The notes under the pieces: generated by a model | Told to the model about the DNA's origin: nothing | The model's input: the letters and a program-made list of their open reading frames with translations, nothing else | The model's database searches: none | Shown: piece after piece, positions 24,988 to 32,493 of the stretch | Position numbering within the stretch: the first letter of the stretch is position 1 | Layout of the letters: each line of letters starts with the position of its first letter | Translations under genes and position numbers: made by a program | Source: Entomomonas asaccharolytica | GTDB taxonomy: Bacteria; Pseudomonadota; Gammaproteobacteria; Pseudomonadales; Pseudomonadaceae | Direction of reading: 5' to 3' | DNA length: 64,000 nucleotides | NCBI RefSeq assembly: GCF_016653615.1 | Contig: NZ_CP067393.1 | Location: 1,441,673 to 1,505,672, forward strand

Positions 24988-25114
24988 TATAGTGCCTTTT
25001 GTATATGCTAAAAAACGTTTATAAGTGATTATATTGATTTTATCAAATAAAGAATACCCCAGTTAAGGTGCATTTTATTAATTAATACGTAGAGCAAGGG
25101 CAGAAAAAGAGTAT

Positions 25115-25166
25115 AGGTAACAGCTTCATATCATCTATTTAGATTATAAAAGCTGTAATGTTACCT
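25115..25166 (-). terminator. Long hairpin, probable leftward terminator
   Basis: AGGTAACA (25115-25122) and TGTTACCT (25159-25166) pair perfectly and enclose a further AGCTT/AAGCT stem with a bulge. Reading leftward it is followed by ATACTCTTTTT. It lies just after the two leftward cargo genes and before the FkbM gene, so it probably ends their transcript. The remaining 24988-25114 contains nothing else I can name. Confidence 0.5.
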
Positions 25167-25188
25167 TTAATAAGTAAAAGATTGTAGC

Positions 25189-25533
25189 TTAAATTCCATA
25201 AGCCTTCATTTTTACATCAGATTTCATTTTCCAAGCTGCTGACTTTATACACATTAAATAATGTTTATCATCATTTGCATGTTTGATAACTTTTTTAATA
25301 TACCCCATACCTATAGCAGTAACTGATCTTGCTGTTCCTATAGGTCCAGCTGGGGAAGGTACTTTATGAATATCTGATGAGCAGTTTTGAGAGCCTTCAA
25401 TAATTTTAAATACTGCAAAAGTTACATCATCATTAATAGGCCAATTCTCGCCTTCACCAGGATACCAAGCAGTTAAAATACTTCTCATTGCTTCTTCAGT
25501 ATATAAATCTACTAATTGTTCAGCCATTGTCAT
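25189..25533 (-). CDS. Hypothetical cargo protein (cytosolic partner)
   Basis: A 114-residue soluble protein without signal peptide or membrane segment. The N-terminal half is acidic ('AEQLVDLYTEEAMRSILTAW') and the C-terminal half basic and helical. The ATG has AAGGA at a spacing of 3-4 and overlaps the upstream stop (TAATG), so it is translationally coupled to the exported protein encoded before it. No family recognised. Confidence 0.6.
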   Translation of the reverse strand: MTMAEQLVDLYTEEAMRSILTAWYPGEGENWPINDDVTFAVFKIIEGSQNCSSDIHKVPSPAGPIGTARSVTAIGMGYIKKVIKHANDDKHYLMCIKSAAWKMKSDVKMKAYGI

Positions 25534-26027
25534 TATTCCTTTATGAGCATTTGAATAACTTGGTTTTCTGTAAATCCTCTAAAACTAACAAGATAAAAAT
25601 AGCTATTACCTTTATTTTTTTGTGGCAATATATAAGCTGTAAAACTTTCTTTATCAGTTAAAGGGTTATTTTCTTTAGTAATTAATATTAGGTAATTATT
25701 TTTAGTTATCTGATAAATCTTATTATTACAGTCAGTGTTCCACTTGTCTTGTAATGTTTTTAGTATATCTTCTTGATCACTAAAACTTTCATTAATGAGT
25801 TGAAAGCCTAATGTATTTTTGTCTTTAAAAACCAATATAGGATCACCGCCAACAATTGTACTTTTAGGTATATTTGAATAAATAGTTAGATCATGGGCTA
25901 ATCTATTTTTAAAAGTAAATTGATTATTATTGATTTTTGGATAGATAGATGTAATTTTACATTCATTATTTGCGCTAACACTTACAGCCCAAATGCAAAG
26001 AAAAAATGATAGGAGAAATCGTTTCAT
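25533..26027 (-). CDS. Exported hypothetical cargo protein
   Basis: The 164-residue product has a classical signal peptide (residues 1-19, 'MKRFLLSFFLCIWAVSVSA') and a mature part of about 145 residues with Cys4-like pairs near residues 23 and 116 that could form a disulfide. No catalytic motif recognised. AAGGA lies 9 bases before the ATG, and a TATAAT -10 box is present on this strand at 26074-26079. The pair with the cytosolic gene behind it may serve exclusion, immunity or an effector role, all inference. Confidence 0.65.
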   Translation of the reverse strand: MKRFLLSFFLCIWAVSVSANNECKITSIYPKINNNQFTFKNRLAHDLTIYSNIPKSTIVGGDPILVFKDKNTLGFQLINESFSDQEDILKTLQDKWNTDCNNKIYQITKNNYLILITKENNPLTDKESFTAYILPQKNKGNSYFYLVSFRGFTENQVIQMLIKE

Positions 26028-26104
26028 AAGAGAATATCCTTAAAATATTTGTGGATTATCGGATTTAATTACGATTATAGTCTATTAGAGGAAAGTATTA
26101 TTAT

Positions 26105-26134
26105 TGTTAAGCATAAAAATCAAATGCTAGAATG
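26105..26134 (+). promoter_or_regulatory. Promoter of the UmuD-like gene
   Basis: TTGTTA (26105-26110) and TAGAAT (26129-26134) are 18 bases apart. An AATGA/TCATT dyad (26132-26148) overlaps the -10 box and start point and may be an operator. No LexA-type CTGT-N8-ACAG site is seen. Confidence 0.5.
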
Positions 26135-26163
26135 AGTAATATTCATTATATTAAGTAGTTTTA

Positions 26164-26598
26164 ATGGTTAGCTGTAACGAATTAGATTTTTTAGGCTCAT
26201 TATCTAAAGATAATAAGTTTATCCCACTAGCTAGCGAGACCGTAAGAGCTGGCAATCCTATAGAAACAAATGCTTTTATTGAGCAATTCATTAGCTTAAG
26301 TGAACATCTAAGCCTAGACCCTGTAACAACCTATTTTTTTAGAAGTGCTGTAACTATTAAAAAAATGGGGATATTTGATAATGACATCCTCATAGTAGAC
26401 AGAAAGCTTAATATTAAGCGTGATGCTATTGTTATTGCTTATCATACAATAGACGAGGTTTCACTGAGGAAAGTAGTTTATTATCAAGATCAGGTTTTTT
26501 TGACTTCGCCTAACTTGCCTGTGATCGAATATTCAGATCATCAACAAATATGGGGCGTGGTTAGATTTAATGTTCATTCATTTAAAAGAAATAAGTAG
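26164..26598 (+). CDS. UmuD/LexA-like (S24) protein with lost catalytic residues
   Basis: The 144-residue product aligns with UmuD along its length: a cleavage-site-like Ala29-Gly30, 'TYFFRS' at 56-61, 'GIFDNDILIVDRK' at 69-81 and 'IWGVVRFNVHSFKR' at the end. At the place of the nucleophile Ser60 it has Ile65 (no Ser-Met pair), and Arg102 replaces the catalytic lysine. Self-cleavage therefore looks impossible. No umuC follows. It may act as an uncleavable partner or inhibitor of UmuD, LexA or a phage repressor. No clear ribosome-binding site precedes the ATG. Confidence 0.72.
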   Translation: MVSCNELDFLGSLSKDNKFIPLASETVRAGNPIETNAFIEQFISLSEHLSLDPVTTYFFRSAVTIKKMGIFDNDILIVDRKLNIKRDAIVIAYHTIDEVSLRKVVYYQDQVFLTSPNLPVIEYSDHQQIWGVVRFNVHSFKRNK

Positions 26599-26686
26599 CT
26601 AGTAAGCTTGGTTATCATTTATAACAGTCTTCAAATATTTTGTTGTAACCAAAGGAAATATATTAGACAAATGTTTATTATTAATT

Positions 26687-26728
26687 TGTCAATTGAACAT
26701 TGACAGAAAATTAATCGTTTTATATGAT
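26687..26728 (+). promoter_or_regulatory. Promoter with overlapping palindromic operator (hicB-hicA-like pair)
   Basis: TTGACA (26700-26705) and TATGAT (26723-26728) are 17 bases apart, close to consensus. The perfect dyad TGTCAAT-TGAAC-ATTGACA (26687-26705) covers the -35 box, a natural operator for an autoregulated toxin-antitoxin pair. The leader to the first gene is about 85 bases and holds a CTCTT/AAGAG hairpin. Confidence 0.65.
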
Positions 26729-26818
26729 AATAGACGCTCTTAAAGAGCTTTAGTTATTAACTATTCTTAATAGCAAGTAATTGCATTAGATTATGTTAAC
26801 TATAATAGGATATTCAAA

Positions 26819-27145
26819 ATGAAAAAAGTATTGCGTTGCATGTTATTCAAAAAGAATAATTTATACATAGCAGCATGCTTAGATTTAACTCTTGCTGCGC
26901 AAGCAGATACTCCAGAAATTGCAAGAAAGAAATTGGAAGAACAGATATGCGACTATCTTTCAGAAGCATTATCAGATAAACAATATGCATATGATCTTTT
27001 AAATAGAAAAGCACCGCTTTCGTGGTGGGTAAGATATTATTGCATGCTGTCTATAATTACAGTATTAAATCCTTTCAACAGCAGAAAGTCAGGCATGAAA
27101 CATCGTCAAATTTTTGAAGAAAATAGCGGATGTTTTGGTAGTTAA
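26819..27145 (+). CDS. HicB-like antitoxin (partial HicB domain)
   Basis: The 108-residue product starts with a HicB-type strand-helix unit: 'VLRCMLFKKNNLYIAACLDLTLAAQADTPEIARKKLEEQI' (key positions about 4-43). Then come 'LLNRKAPLSWWVRYY' and a short hydrophobic stretch (about 70-88) that may touch the membrane. It lacks the usual DNA-binding HTH or ribbon-helix-helix end, as do many proteins paired with HicA-like genes. AGGA lies 8 bases before the ATG. The next gene follows after three bases. Confidence 0.7.
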   Translation: MKKVLRCMLFKKNNLYIAACLDLTLAAQADTPEIARKKLEEQICDYLSEALSDKQYAYDLLNRKAPLSWWVRYYCMLSIITVLNPFNSRKSGMKHRQIFEENSGCFGS

Positions 27146-27148
27146 TAT

Positions 27149-27445
27149 ATGAGCTTTTTTCAAAAAAGAAAAATAACAAACTTAAAGTATAATGAAGTTA
27201 TCAGGGCTCTTACTTCCTTGGGATATGAAATGTCAAAGAAAACAGCCACCTCACACGAGAAGTGGATCTGTTTTCATCAAGAAAGAAAATATGTTGTTAC
27301 TGTTGATAAGCATGAGGCACCATTTTCAATTTTTCTTATCGAATCAATGGCTCGTCAAGCTGGTTTAGATAAGTTTAAATTTTATGAGTTATGCAAAGGT
27401 AATATAACAGCAGAAGAATGCTTTCCTCATATTTCTCAACCATGA
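27149..27445 (+). CDS. HicA-like toxin
   Basis: The 98-residue product has the double-stranded RNA-binding fold pattern of HicA: 'YNEVIRALTSLGYEMSKKTATSHEKW' with His36 after Ser35 in the place of the catalytic histidine, then 'YVVTVDKHEAPFSIFLIESMARQAGL'. HicA enzymes cleave mRNA. Gene order here is antitoxin then toxin, the reverse of classic hicAB. It follows the HicB-like gene within three bases, so both share the promoter upstream. Confidence 0.75.
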   Translation: MSFFQKRKITNLKYNEVIRALTSLGYEMSKKTATSHEKWICFHQERKYVVTVDKHEAPFSIFLIESMARQAGLDKFKFYELCKGNITAEECFPHISQP

Positions 27446-27451
27446 TTAATG

Positions 27452-27937
27452 TTAATCTAATGGCTTGAAGTCTATTAGTTCAAAATGGGTGTGATCTGGT
27501 ATATCAACAAAGCCAATATAGGGAGATAAAAATTTAAACCTATAGCAGCCATTACCATTTTTAAAGTACATATCACGTATAATTTTTAATGTAATATCCT
27601 TGAAAATAGCATTTAAATTAAATATTTCATTATGAGAGAATCTTCCGTCAAAAACGGTTATATAACTACCATTAGCTTCAACTTGAACCTCTATAAGTCT
27701 ATTTAATTCTTCCTCTTTCCTTAAAAACTCACGCTCAAGGCGTTTCACAACAACTCGCCCACCAAAATAGTGCCAATCATATTTATAAGAGTCATCAGAT
27801 AGATTTAATTCTCTGCAATACTCATTCGCTTTTTCTTTTGGAATGTCTAAAATCTCAAATACTGAACCTTTTTTATACACTTCTTCATCGCAACTTGTTT
27901 CATTAATAAAAGGTACTGTTTTATCTTTGGCTTTCAT
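27452..27937 (-). CDS. Hypothetical cargo protein, third gene of leftward operon
   Basis: The 161-residue soluble product has a charged central helix ('VKRLEREFLRKEEELNRLIE') and a C-terminal beta-rich part with several Phe and Asp. The ATG at 27937 follows GAGGAG at a spacing of about 10; an upstream in-frame ATG at 27955 is less supported. It overlaps the gene before it by 17 bases. No family recognised. Confidence 0.6.
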   Translation of the reverse strand: MKAKDKTVPFINETSCDEEVYKKGSVFEILDIPKEKANEYCRELNLSDDSYKYDWHYFGGRVVVKRLEREFLRKEEELNRLIEVQVEANGSYITVFDGRFSHNEIFNLNAIFKDITLKIIRDMYFKNGNGCYRFKFLSPYIGFVDIPDHTHFELIDFKPLD

Positions 27938-28280
27938 CTGCAAAAATCTCCTCATATTCTTTAGGGCTATATAATTTAGCTGTCATTTCAGGCATAACTT
28001 TTTTAACACCTGTAAAATATGTTCTATCTGCTAAAAATGCATTTACTGTATCAATAGTGTTACCACACATAGGTAATTTTTCATAAGGTACTTTTTTTAG
28101 ATACTCCAAAGCATCTAAAAACTGTTCTTCTCTAAAACTCTTATACGTGGCTTCTGCTGTTCCTACTTGCCAAACTATTTTCTTTTCACCTTCCTCATAA
28201 TCTGCAAGTCTTTCCTCTATTCGTTGTTTCCAATCTAAAAGCTGATCTTTGTCTAGCTTCTCAATGTCTCTATAGCTCAT
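27921..28280 (-). CDS. Hypothetical cargo protein, second gene of leftward operon
   Basis: The 119-residue acidic, helical, soluble product begins 'MSYRDIEKLDKDQLLDWKQRIEERL', a likely coiled coil, with a central 'VGTAEATYKSFREEQFLDAL' segment. Its ATG overlaps the stop of a 30-codon gene (ATGA). No family or catalytic motif recognised. Confidence 0.6.
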   Translation of the reverse strand: MSYRDIEKLDKDQLLDWKQRIEERLADYEEGEKKIVWQVGTAEATYKSFREEQFLDALEYLKKVPYEKLPMCGNTIDTVNAFLADRTYFTGVKKVMPEMTAKLYSPKEYEEIFADESQR

Positions 28281-28369
28281 TTAATACCCCTTAAAACAAT
28301 CATCATTATCAATAGTTGCGCTAGGCTTAATAGATACCATGCGCCTATGAATGCTAGGAAATTAGTCAT
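28277..28369 (-). CDS. 30-residue membrane peptide, first gene of leftward operon
   Basis: A 30-codon frame starting 'MTNFLAFIGAWYLLSLAQLL' is one hydrophobic membrane segment with a basic end (LRGIK). GGAG lies 6 bases before the ATG, the best ribosome-binding site of the three genes, and the stop overlaps the next start (ATGA). Both point to real translation. Function unknown; a small toxin, a membrane regulator or a leader peptide are possible. Confidence 0.55.
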   Translation of the reverse strand: MTNFLAFIGAWYLLSLAQLLIMMIVLRGIK

Positions 28370-28401
28370 AGTTATCTCCATGTTAGTTAAATTACAGAAA
28401 C

Positions 28402-28428
28402 AAAAAAGCCTTATGTGTAATAAGGCTT
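28402..28428 (-). terminator. Leftward intrinsic terminator between promoter and operon
   Basis: AAGCCTTA (28406-28413) and TAAGGCTT (28421-28428) form an eight-pair stem with a seven-base loop. Reading leftward it is followed by a run of six T. It may end the tRNA-Lys transcript and, because it lies after the promoter at 28461-28490, may also attenuate the leftward operon. Confidence 0.72.
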
Positions 28429-28460
28429 AAAGTTGGGGAGTGATAAAATAGTTAATATAA

Positions 28461-28490
28461 TGTATAATTCTTAACAGGTAAGAATAACAA
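28461..28490 (-). promoter_or_regulatory. Leftward promoter with operator-like palindrome
   Basis: On the minus strand TTGTTA (28485-28490) and TATACA (28461-28466) are 18 bases apart. Between them the dyad TTCTTA-N5-TAAGAA (28468-28484) fills the spacer exactly, a place where a bound repressor would block RNA polymerase. The rest of 28370-28575 holds only the terminator and nothing else I recognise. Confidence 0.5.
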
Positions 28491-28575
28491 ACAAATAATT
28501 ATAAAAGCGTGGGACAATGCTTATTTTGTGGGATTTTAAGAAGATTAAAAATGCAGCTAGAAACGTTGGAATAAT

Positions 28576-28651
<76 letters not shown>

Positions 28652-28821
28652 AATGAAGGGAAAAATAATATACTGCTATTTTTTTTGAAAAGCAGATACT
28701 TTTATTTATTTTAAACATCTTTGCTTGCAACAGTTTTAATCTCTATTTTCAATATTTCTATCCGAAGAATAAAAGCGTAGAATGACCGTTTTTTAATAGA
28801 TTTTAGTCGTTATAGGTAAAA

Positions 28822-29526
28822 ATGGTGTCTCGTTTTTTGTCTACCCATAAAGAGTTTATAAGAGGGCTAGTAGCAGCTATTCCTATTATGATTAGTTTTA
28901 TTCCCTTTTCTTTAGTGCTAGGGGCGCAAGCTATACAGCGAGGAATGGCAACAGGTGAAATAAGTCTGATGGTGGCGATGAATTTTGCTGGTGGATCTGA
29001 GTTTGTAGCTGTTAATTTATGGACTTCTCCACCTCATTTGTTGCTATTAGCTTTTATGACTTTATTAGTGAATAGTCGTCATATTTTAATGGGGGCAGCA
29101 TTAACCCCCTATCTACAAGGTTTACCTAAAAAAAAGGTACTACTGGCACTATTTTTTATGTGTGATGAAAGTTGGGCAATGAGTTTTGCAGATGCGAAAA
29201 AGTCTACCAATCAACGATTTAATTATCATTATTATATTGGTGCAAGTTTAGGGCTTTATCTTACATGGGTTATTTTTACTACGATAGGTGCATTGGTAGG
29301 TCCATTGATTGGTGATGTAACACACTATGGTTTTGATATGGCCTTTGTGGCTGTATTTCTAGTATTATTAAAAGGAATGTGGAAAGGCGTTGTGGCTGCT
29401 ATTCCTTGGTTGGTTAGCCTTATTGTAGCAGTAGTAAGTTATTTAATATTACCTGGTGCGTGGTATGTTTTATGTGGTGCTATCGCTGGCCTTATCGTTG
29501 CTTTTATAATGGCGCATTATGATTGA
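28822..29526 (+). CDS. azlC: AzlC family branched-chain amino acid exporter, large subunit
   Basis: The 234-residue membrane protein has the AzlC pattern 'GLVAAIPIMISFIPFSLVLGAQA' at the start, 'NFAGGSEFVAVNLW' and 'VNSRHILMGAALTPYL' near 85-100, with about seven membrane segments. With AzlD it exports branched-chain amino acids or analogues. Its stop overlaps the azlD start. The 170 bases upstream carry the tRNA promoter region and no clear promoter for this gene. Confidence 0.9.
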   Translation: MVSRFLSTHKEFIRGLVAAIPIMISFIPFSLVLGAQAIQRGMATGEISLMVAMNFAGGSEFVAVNLWTSPPHLLLLAFMTLLVNSRHILMGAALTPYLQGLPKKKVLLALFFMCDESWAMSFADAKKSTNQRFNYHYYIGASLGLYLTWVIFTTIGALVGPLIGDVTHYGFDMAFVAVFLVLLKGMWKGVVAAIPWLVSLIVAVVSYLILPGAWYVLCGAIAGLIVAFIMAHYD

Positions 29527-29821
29527 TTACTTTGTTTTTTTCACTATATTGGCAATGGCTACAGTAACTTATTTGACAAGAATTACAGGCTATTTGTTGT
29601 TGCATAATAAGGTGCTTAATCCTCGTTTAGGTAAGGTACTAGAAGCAATACCAGGTTGTGTTTTAATCGCTGTTATTGCGCCTGCCTTTGCTACTACTAA
29701 TATTGCTAATTTATTAGCATTGGCTATTACCTTACTATTGGCCAGTCGCTTTTCATTATTACCAACAGTTATAATTAGTATTGCAGTTACTGCATTATTA
29801 CGTCACTATATTCCTTACTAA
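29519..29821 (+). CDS. azlD: AzlD family branched-chain amino acid exporter, small subunit
   Basis: The 100-residue product has four hydrophobic segments and the AzlD motif 'TYLTRITGYLLL' near residues 18-29, with 'VLEAIPGCVLIAVIAPAF' in the second segment. It pairs with AzlC to make the exporter. The ATG lies inside the azlC end (8-base overlap). Confidence 0.9.
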   Translation: MIDYFVFFTILAMATVTYLTRITGYLLLHNKVLNPRLGKVLEAIPGCVLIAVIAPAFATTNIANLLALAITLLLASRFSLLPTVIISIAVTALLRHYIPY

Positions 29822-29846
29822 CATCACGTCATGCAGGTTTAGCTTT

Positions 29847-31859
29847 GTGATTTTAAATAGACTACATAAGTTTTTAAAAAATCTTCCTGTTAGTCGCAAA
29901 TTAATGGCTGCATTATTTGTGCTATTGATTACGGTTCTTATTATTTCTAATTTAGCTTTTATTAGTGCAAGTTATTGGATTACCCAACAAAGTATAGCGC
30001 CTCAAGGATTGAGAACATTAGGTAACTTATATGCAACACCTGCCTTAAGTAGTCAATTATTAAACTCTCAAGAAACTGCCAACGAAGCGTTAGGGCAAAT
30101 GGTTGATTATATGCCTTTAAGAGGAGCGGCTATTTATAACGCAGATGGAGTTTTGCTCACAAAATTTCCTTATAAAAATTCTCCAGATTTTCCTACTAAT
30201 GTAACTGATTTAGATAATTGGATGATGTTGCAGTTTGGTACAAGTTATTTAACAGATTTGGAAGGTGAGAATGGGGAGTTTGGGCGTTTAGTATTATTGG
30301 CTAGTAATAATTTACCGATGGCATTTTATACAGGCATTGTTACAGCTAGTTTAGGCATTTTATTTCTTAGTATCTTGTTGTGGTTATTGTTATCTAAACA
30401 GGTAAAACGTCATATTACAATACCTATTCAAGAGTTGGAAGCATTAGCGTTACGTGTTACGCGTGAAGAAAATTATGCATTACGGGTGATCCCTCACAGT
30501 CGAGATGAAATAGGTCAGTTAGCTACAACATTTAATACCATGCTAAGTCGTATTGAGGCCAGAGAACAGTTGTTAAAATCAGCGCGTGACGAAGCTGAAG
30601 ATTTGGCTGCTGAGATGCGAGAAACAAATGAGCAATTGGTTAAAGAGGTCGATGTTCGTAATAAAGTAGAGAAAAAACTAACAGGCTTTCAGCATTATTT
30701 AAATAATATTATTAATTCGATGCCTTCAGCATTAATTGCAGTTGATGGTGAGTTATATGTTACTCAGTGGAATCAAGAAGCTACTAATCTGTCAGGTTCT
30801 ACGCTTGAAGATGCAATTGATCAGCCGATTTTTCTAGCTTTTCCCCATTTAAGACCCTATGCAGAACAGCTTAAACGTTGTGTTGAGCTTAATCAGATTG
30901 AAAAGGTTGAACGTGTTTCTTGGATGCAAGAGGGTAATATTTGTCATTATGCGTTAACTTTCTATCCTCTAGCAGGGGATAATGTGCATGGTGGAGTAAT
31001 TCGAATTGATGATGTAACAGAGCGCTTAAATTTACAAGAGCTAATGGTGCAATCTGAAAAAATGTTATCTGTAGGTGGACTAGCAGCAGGAATGGCACAT
31101 GAAATTAATAATCCGCTGGGTGCTATTTTGCATAATGTACAAAATATTCGTCGTCGTTTATCACCTACTTTGGCCAAAAACAAACAAGTTGCTCAAGATA
31201 TAAATGTTTCTTTAGAGGGTATCAATTATTATTTAATGCGTAGAGAGATTCCTAATTTGTTAGATGGAATTTATCAAGCAGGAAGTAGAGCTTCTAAAAT
31301 TGTAACGCATATGTTGTCTTTTAGTCGTCGTAGTAAAAGGCAATTAATTCGTGCTGATTTAGTTGAGATTATTCAACAAACATTAGAAATTGCAGAAGCA
31401 GACCTTCATTTAGGCGAGTCTACAGATTTTAAAGATATAGATATTCAATTAGAGCTTGATGAGAGTTTAAAAGCGGTACCCATAGTTATTAATGAACTTG
31501 AACAAGTGTTATTAAACTTATTAAAAAATGCTGCACAAGCTATATTTATGCGGGTTAATCCTACTACTCAAGGAGTGATTCAAATTCGGCTCTATCGTCA
31601 ACATCAATGGGCTGTTATTGAAATAGAAGATAATGGGATTGGAATGAATGAGATTACTGCCAAGCGTATTTTTGAACCTTTCTTTACCACGAAAGAGATA
31701 GGTAGAGGTACGGGGCTAGGGCTCTTTGTCTCTTATTTTATTATTACCAATAATCATAAAGGTGAGCTCTCTCTTAAATCTAAATTAGGTCAAGGTACTT
31801 GTTTTACTATATGTTTACCTTTAAATAATCCCTTGATAAAAGACCAAGACCATGAATAG
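29847..31859 (+). CDS. Sensor histidine kinase (HAMP-PAS-HisKA-HATPase)
   Basis: Numbered from the GTG at 29847 (670 residues): membrane segment 1 at about 18-44, a periplasmic domain to about 160, membrane segment 2 at 161-183, HAMP to about 240, PAS at about 285-390, then the H-box 'AAGMAHEINNPLGAILHN' with His418. The kinase domain has the N-box 'LLNLLKNAAQAI', 'DNGIGMN', 'IFEPFFTTKE' and 'GRGTGLGLFVS'. An ATG at 29781 would overlap azlD by 41 bases and add a poor N-terminus; the GTG follows AGG at a spacing of about 10. No response regulator gene is adjacent, so partner and signal are unknown. Confidence 0.88.
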   Translation: MILNRLHKFLKNLPVSRKLMAALFVLLITVLIISNLAFISASYWITQQSIAPQGLRTLGNLYATPALSSQLLNSQETANEALGQMVDYMPLRGAAIYNADGVLLTKFPYKNSPDFPTNVTDLDNWMMLQFGTSYLTDLEGENGEFGRLVLLASNNLPMAFYTGIVTASLGILFLSILLWLLLSKQVKRHITIPIQELEALALRVTREENYALRVIPHSRDEIGQLATTFNTMLSRIEAREQLLKSARDEAEDLAAEMRETNEQLVKEVDVRNKVEKKLTGFQHYLNNIINSMPSALIAVDGELYVTQWNQEATNLSGSTLEDAIDQPIFLAFPHLRPYAEQLKRCVELNQIEKVERVSWMQEGNICHYALTFYPLAGDNVHGGVIRIDDVTERLNLQELMVQSEKMLSVGGLAAGMAHEINNPLGAILHNVQNIRRRLSPTLAKNKQVAQDINVSLEGINYYLMRREIPNLLDGIYQAGSRASKIVTHMLSFSRRSKRQLIRADLVEIIQQTLEIAEADLHLGESTDFKDIDIQLELDESLKAVPIVINELEQVLLNLLKNAAQAIFMRVNPTTQGVIQIRLYRQHQWAVIEIEDNGIGMNEITAKRIFEPFFTTKEIGRGTGLGLFVSYFIITNNHKGELSLKSKLGQGTCFTICLPLNNPLIKDQDHE

Positions 31860-32427
31860 ATTAACAAAGATTTATACCAGACAAGGTGACCAAGGACTTA
31901 CTAGCCTTGCTACAGGTGAAAGAGTGGCAAAAGATCATCTTCGTATTCAAGCGATAGGTGAAGTGGATATGCTCAATAGCCAATTAGGGCTGTTACTCTC
32001 TTATTTATCTGAGGCGAAAAATGATACACCTAACTTACAACAGCTAATAGATCAATTAACTCCTTGTTTACACCGCTTGTTTGACGTGGGGGGAGAGCTT
32101 GCTATGCCTGAATATCAGGCGATTAGTGAAGATCATATTAAATACCTTGAAAGCCTAATAGATAATTGGAATGAGCAGTTACAACCATTAAAAGATTTTA
32201 TTTTACCTACAGGTTCAGTACCTGCGTCACAAACTCATGTTTGTCGTAGCCAAGCAAGAGCAGCTGAAAGAACTTTGCAAAGTTTACATAAGCAAGAACC
32301 CTTAAGAAAAGAATTACTGGCTTATTTAAATAGAATTTCAGATTTATTTTTTGTGGCAGCTAGAATAATTAATCATTATCAGCATATACCAGAAGCATTA
32401 TGGGAAGCGGCTAAAAAGTCTCAGTAG
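31852..32427 (+). CDS. ATP:cob(I)alamin adenosyltransferase (PduO type)
   Basis: The 191-residue protein has the PduO/MMAB signature: 'KIYTRQGDQGLTSLATGERV' near residues 6-25, 'IGEVDMLNSQLGLLLS', 'LFDVGGELAMPE' and the C-terminal 'RSQARAAERTL'. It transfers the adenosyl group of ATP to cob(I)alamin, making adenosylcobalamin. It overlaps the kinase gene by eight bases and is probably transcribed with it. The chromosome also carries B12-independent metE nearby. Confidence 0.92.
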   Translation: MNRLTKIYTRQGDQGLTSLATGERVAKDHLRIQAIGEVDMLNSQLGLLLSYLSEAKNDTPNLQQLIDQLTPCLHRLFDVGGELAMPEYQAISEDHIKYLESLIDNWNEQLQPLKDFILPTGSVPASQTHVCRSQARAAERTLQSLHKQEPLRKELLAYLNRISDLFFVAARIINHYQHIPEALWEAAKKSQ

Positions 32428-32468
32428 TTTTTAGAAAAGTAACAGTATTTCATATTACCTTTCTACCT

Positions 32469-32493
32469 AACAAAATAGCTTGTTATTTTTTTA
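32469..32493 (+). terminator. Terminator after the adenosyltransferase gene
   Basis: TAACAA/TTGTTA with a six-base loop is followed by seven T residues. The T run reaches into the end of the convergent lipoprotein gene. The stem is short and AT-rich, so it is weak. Confidence 0.5.

Larger units (their letters stand above)
1..28575. mobile_element. Prophage (contractile-tail phage), right-hand part
   Basis: A continuous run of tightly packed, mostly rightward genes encodes the recombination, late control, lysis, packaging, head, contractile tail, baseplate and fibre functions of a myovirus, followed by accessory cargo. Sheath, tube and baseplate J-type proteins show the tail is contractile. 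No integrase, transposase or repressor lies in the window, so the left end is outside it. The right end is placed at the 3' end of the tRNA-Lys gene; this boundary is inferred from gene content, since the matching left attachment repeat cannot be seen. Every virion gene looks intact, so the element may be functional. Confidence 0.93.

Noticed and set aside
26819-27145. HicB-like gene as a truncated pseudogene
   Set aside because: The shortened form has an intact start site, its own promoter and close coupling to an intact HicA-like gene, and similar short partners are known beside HicA-like genes.
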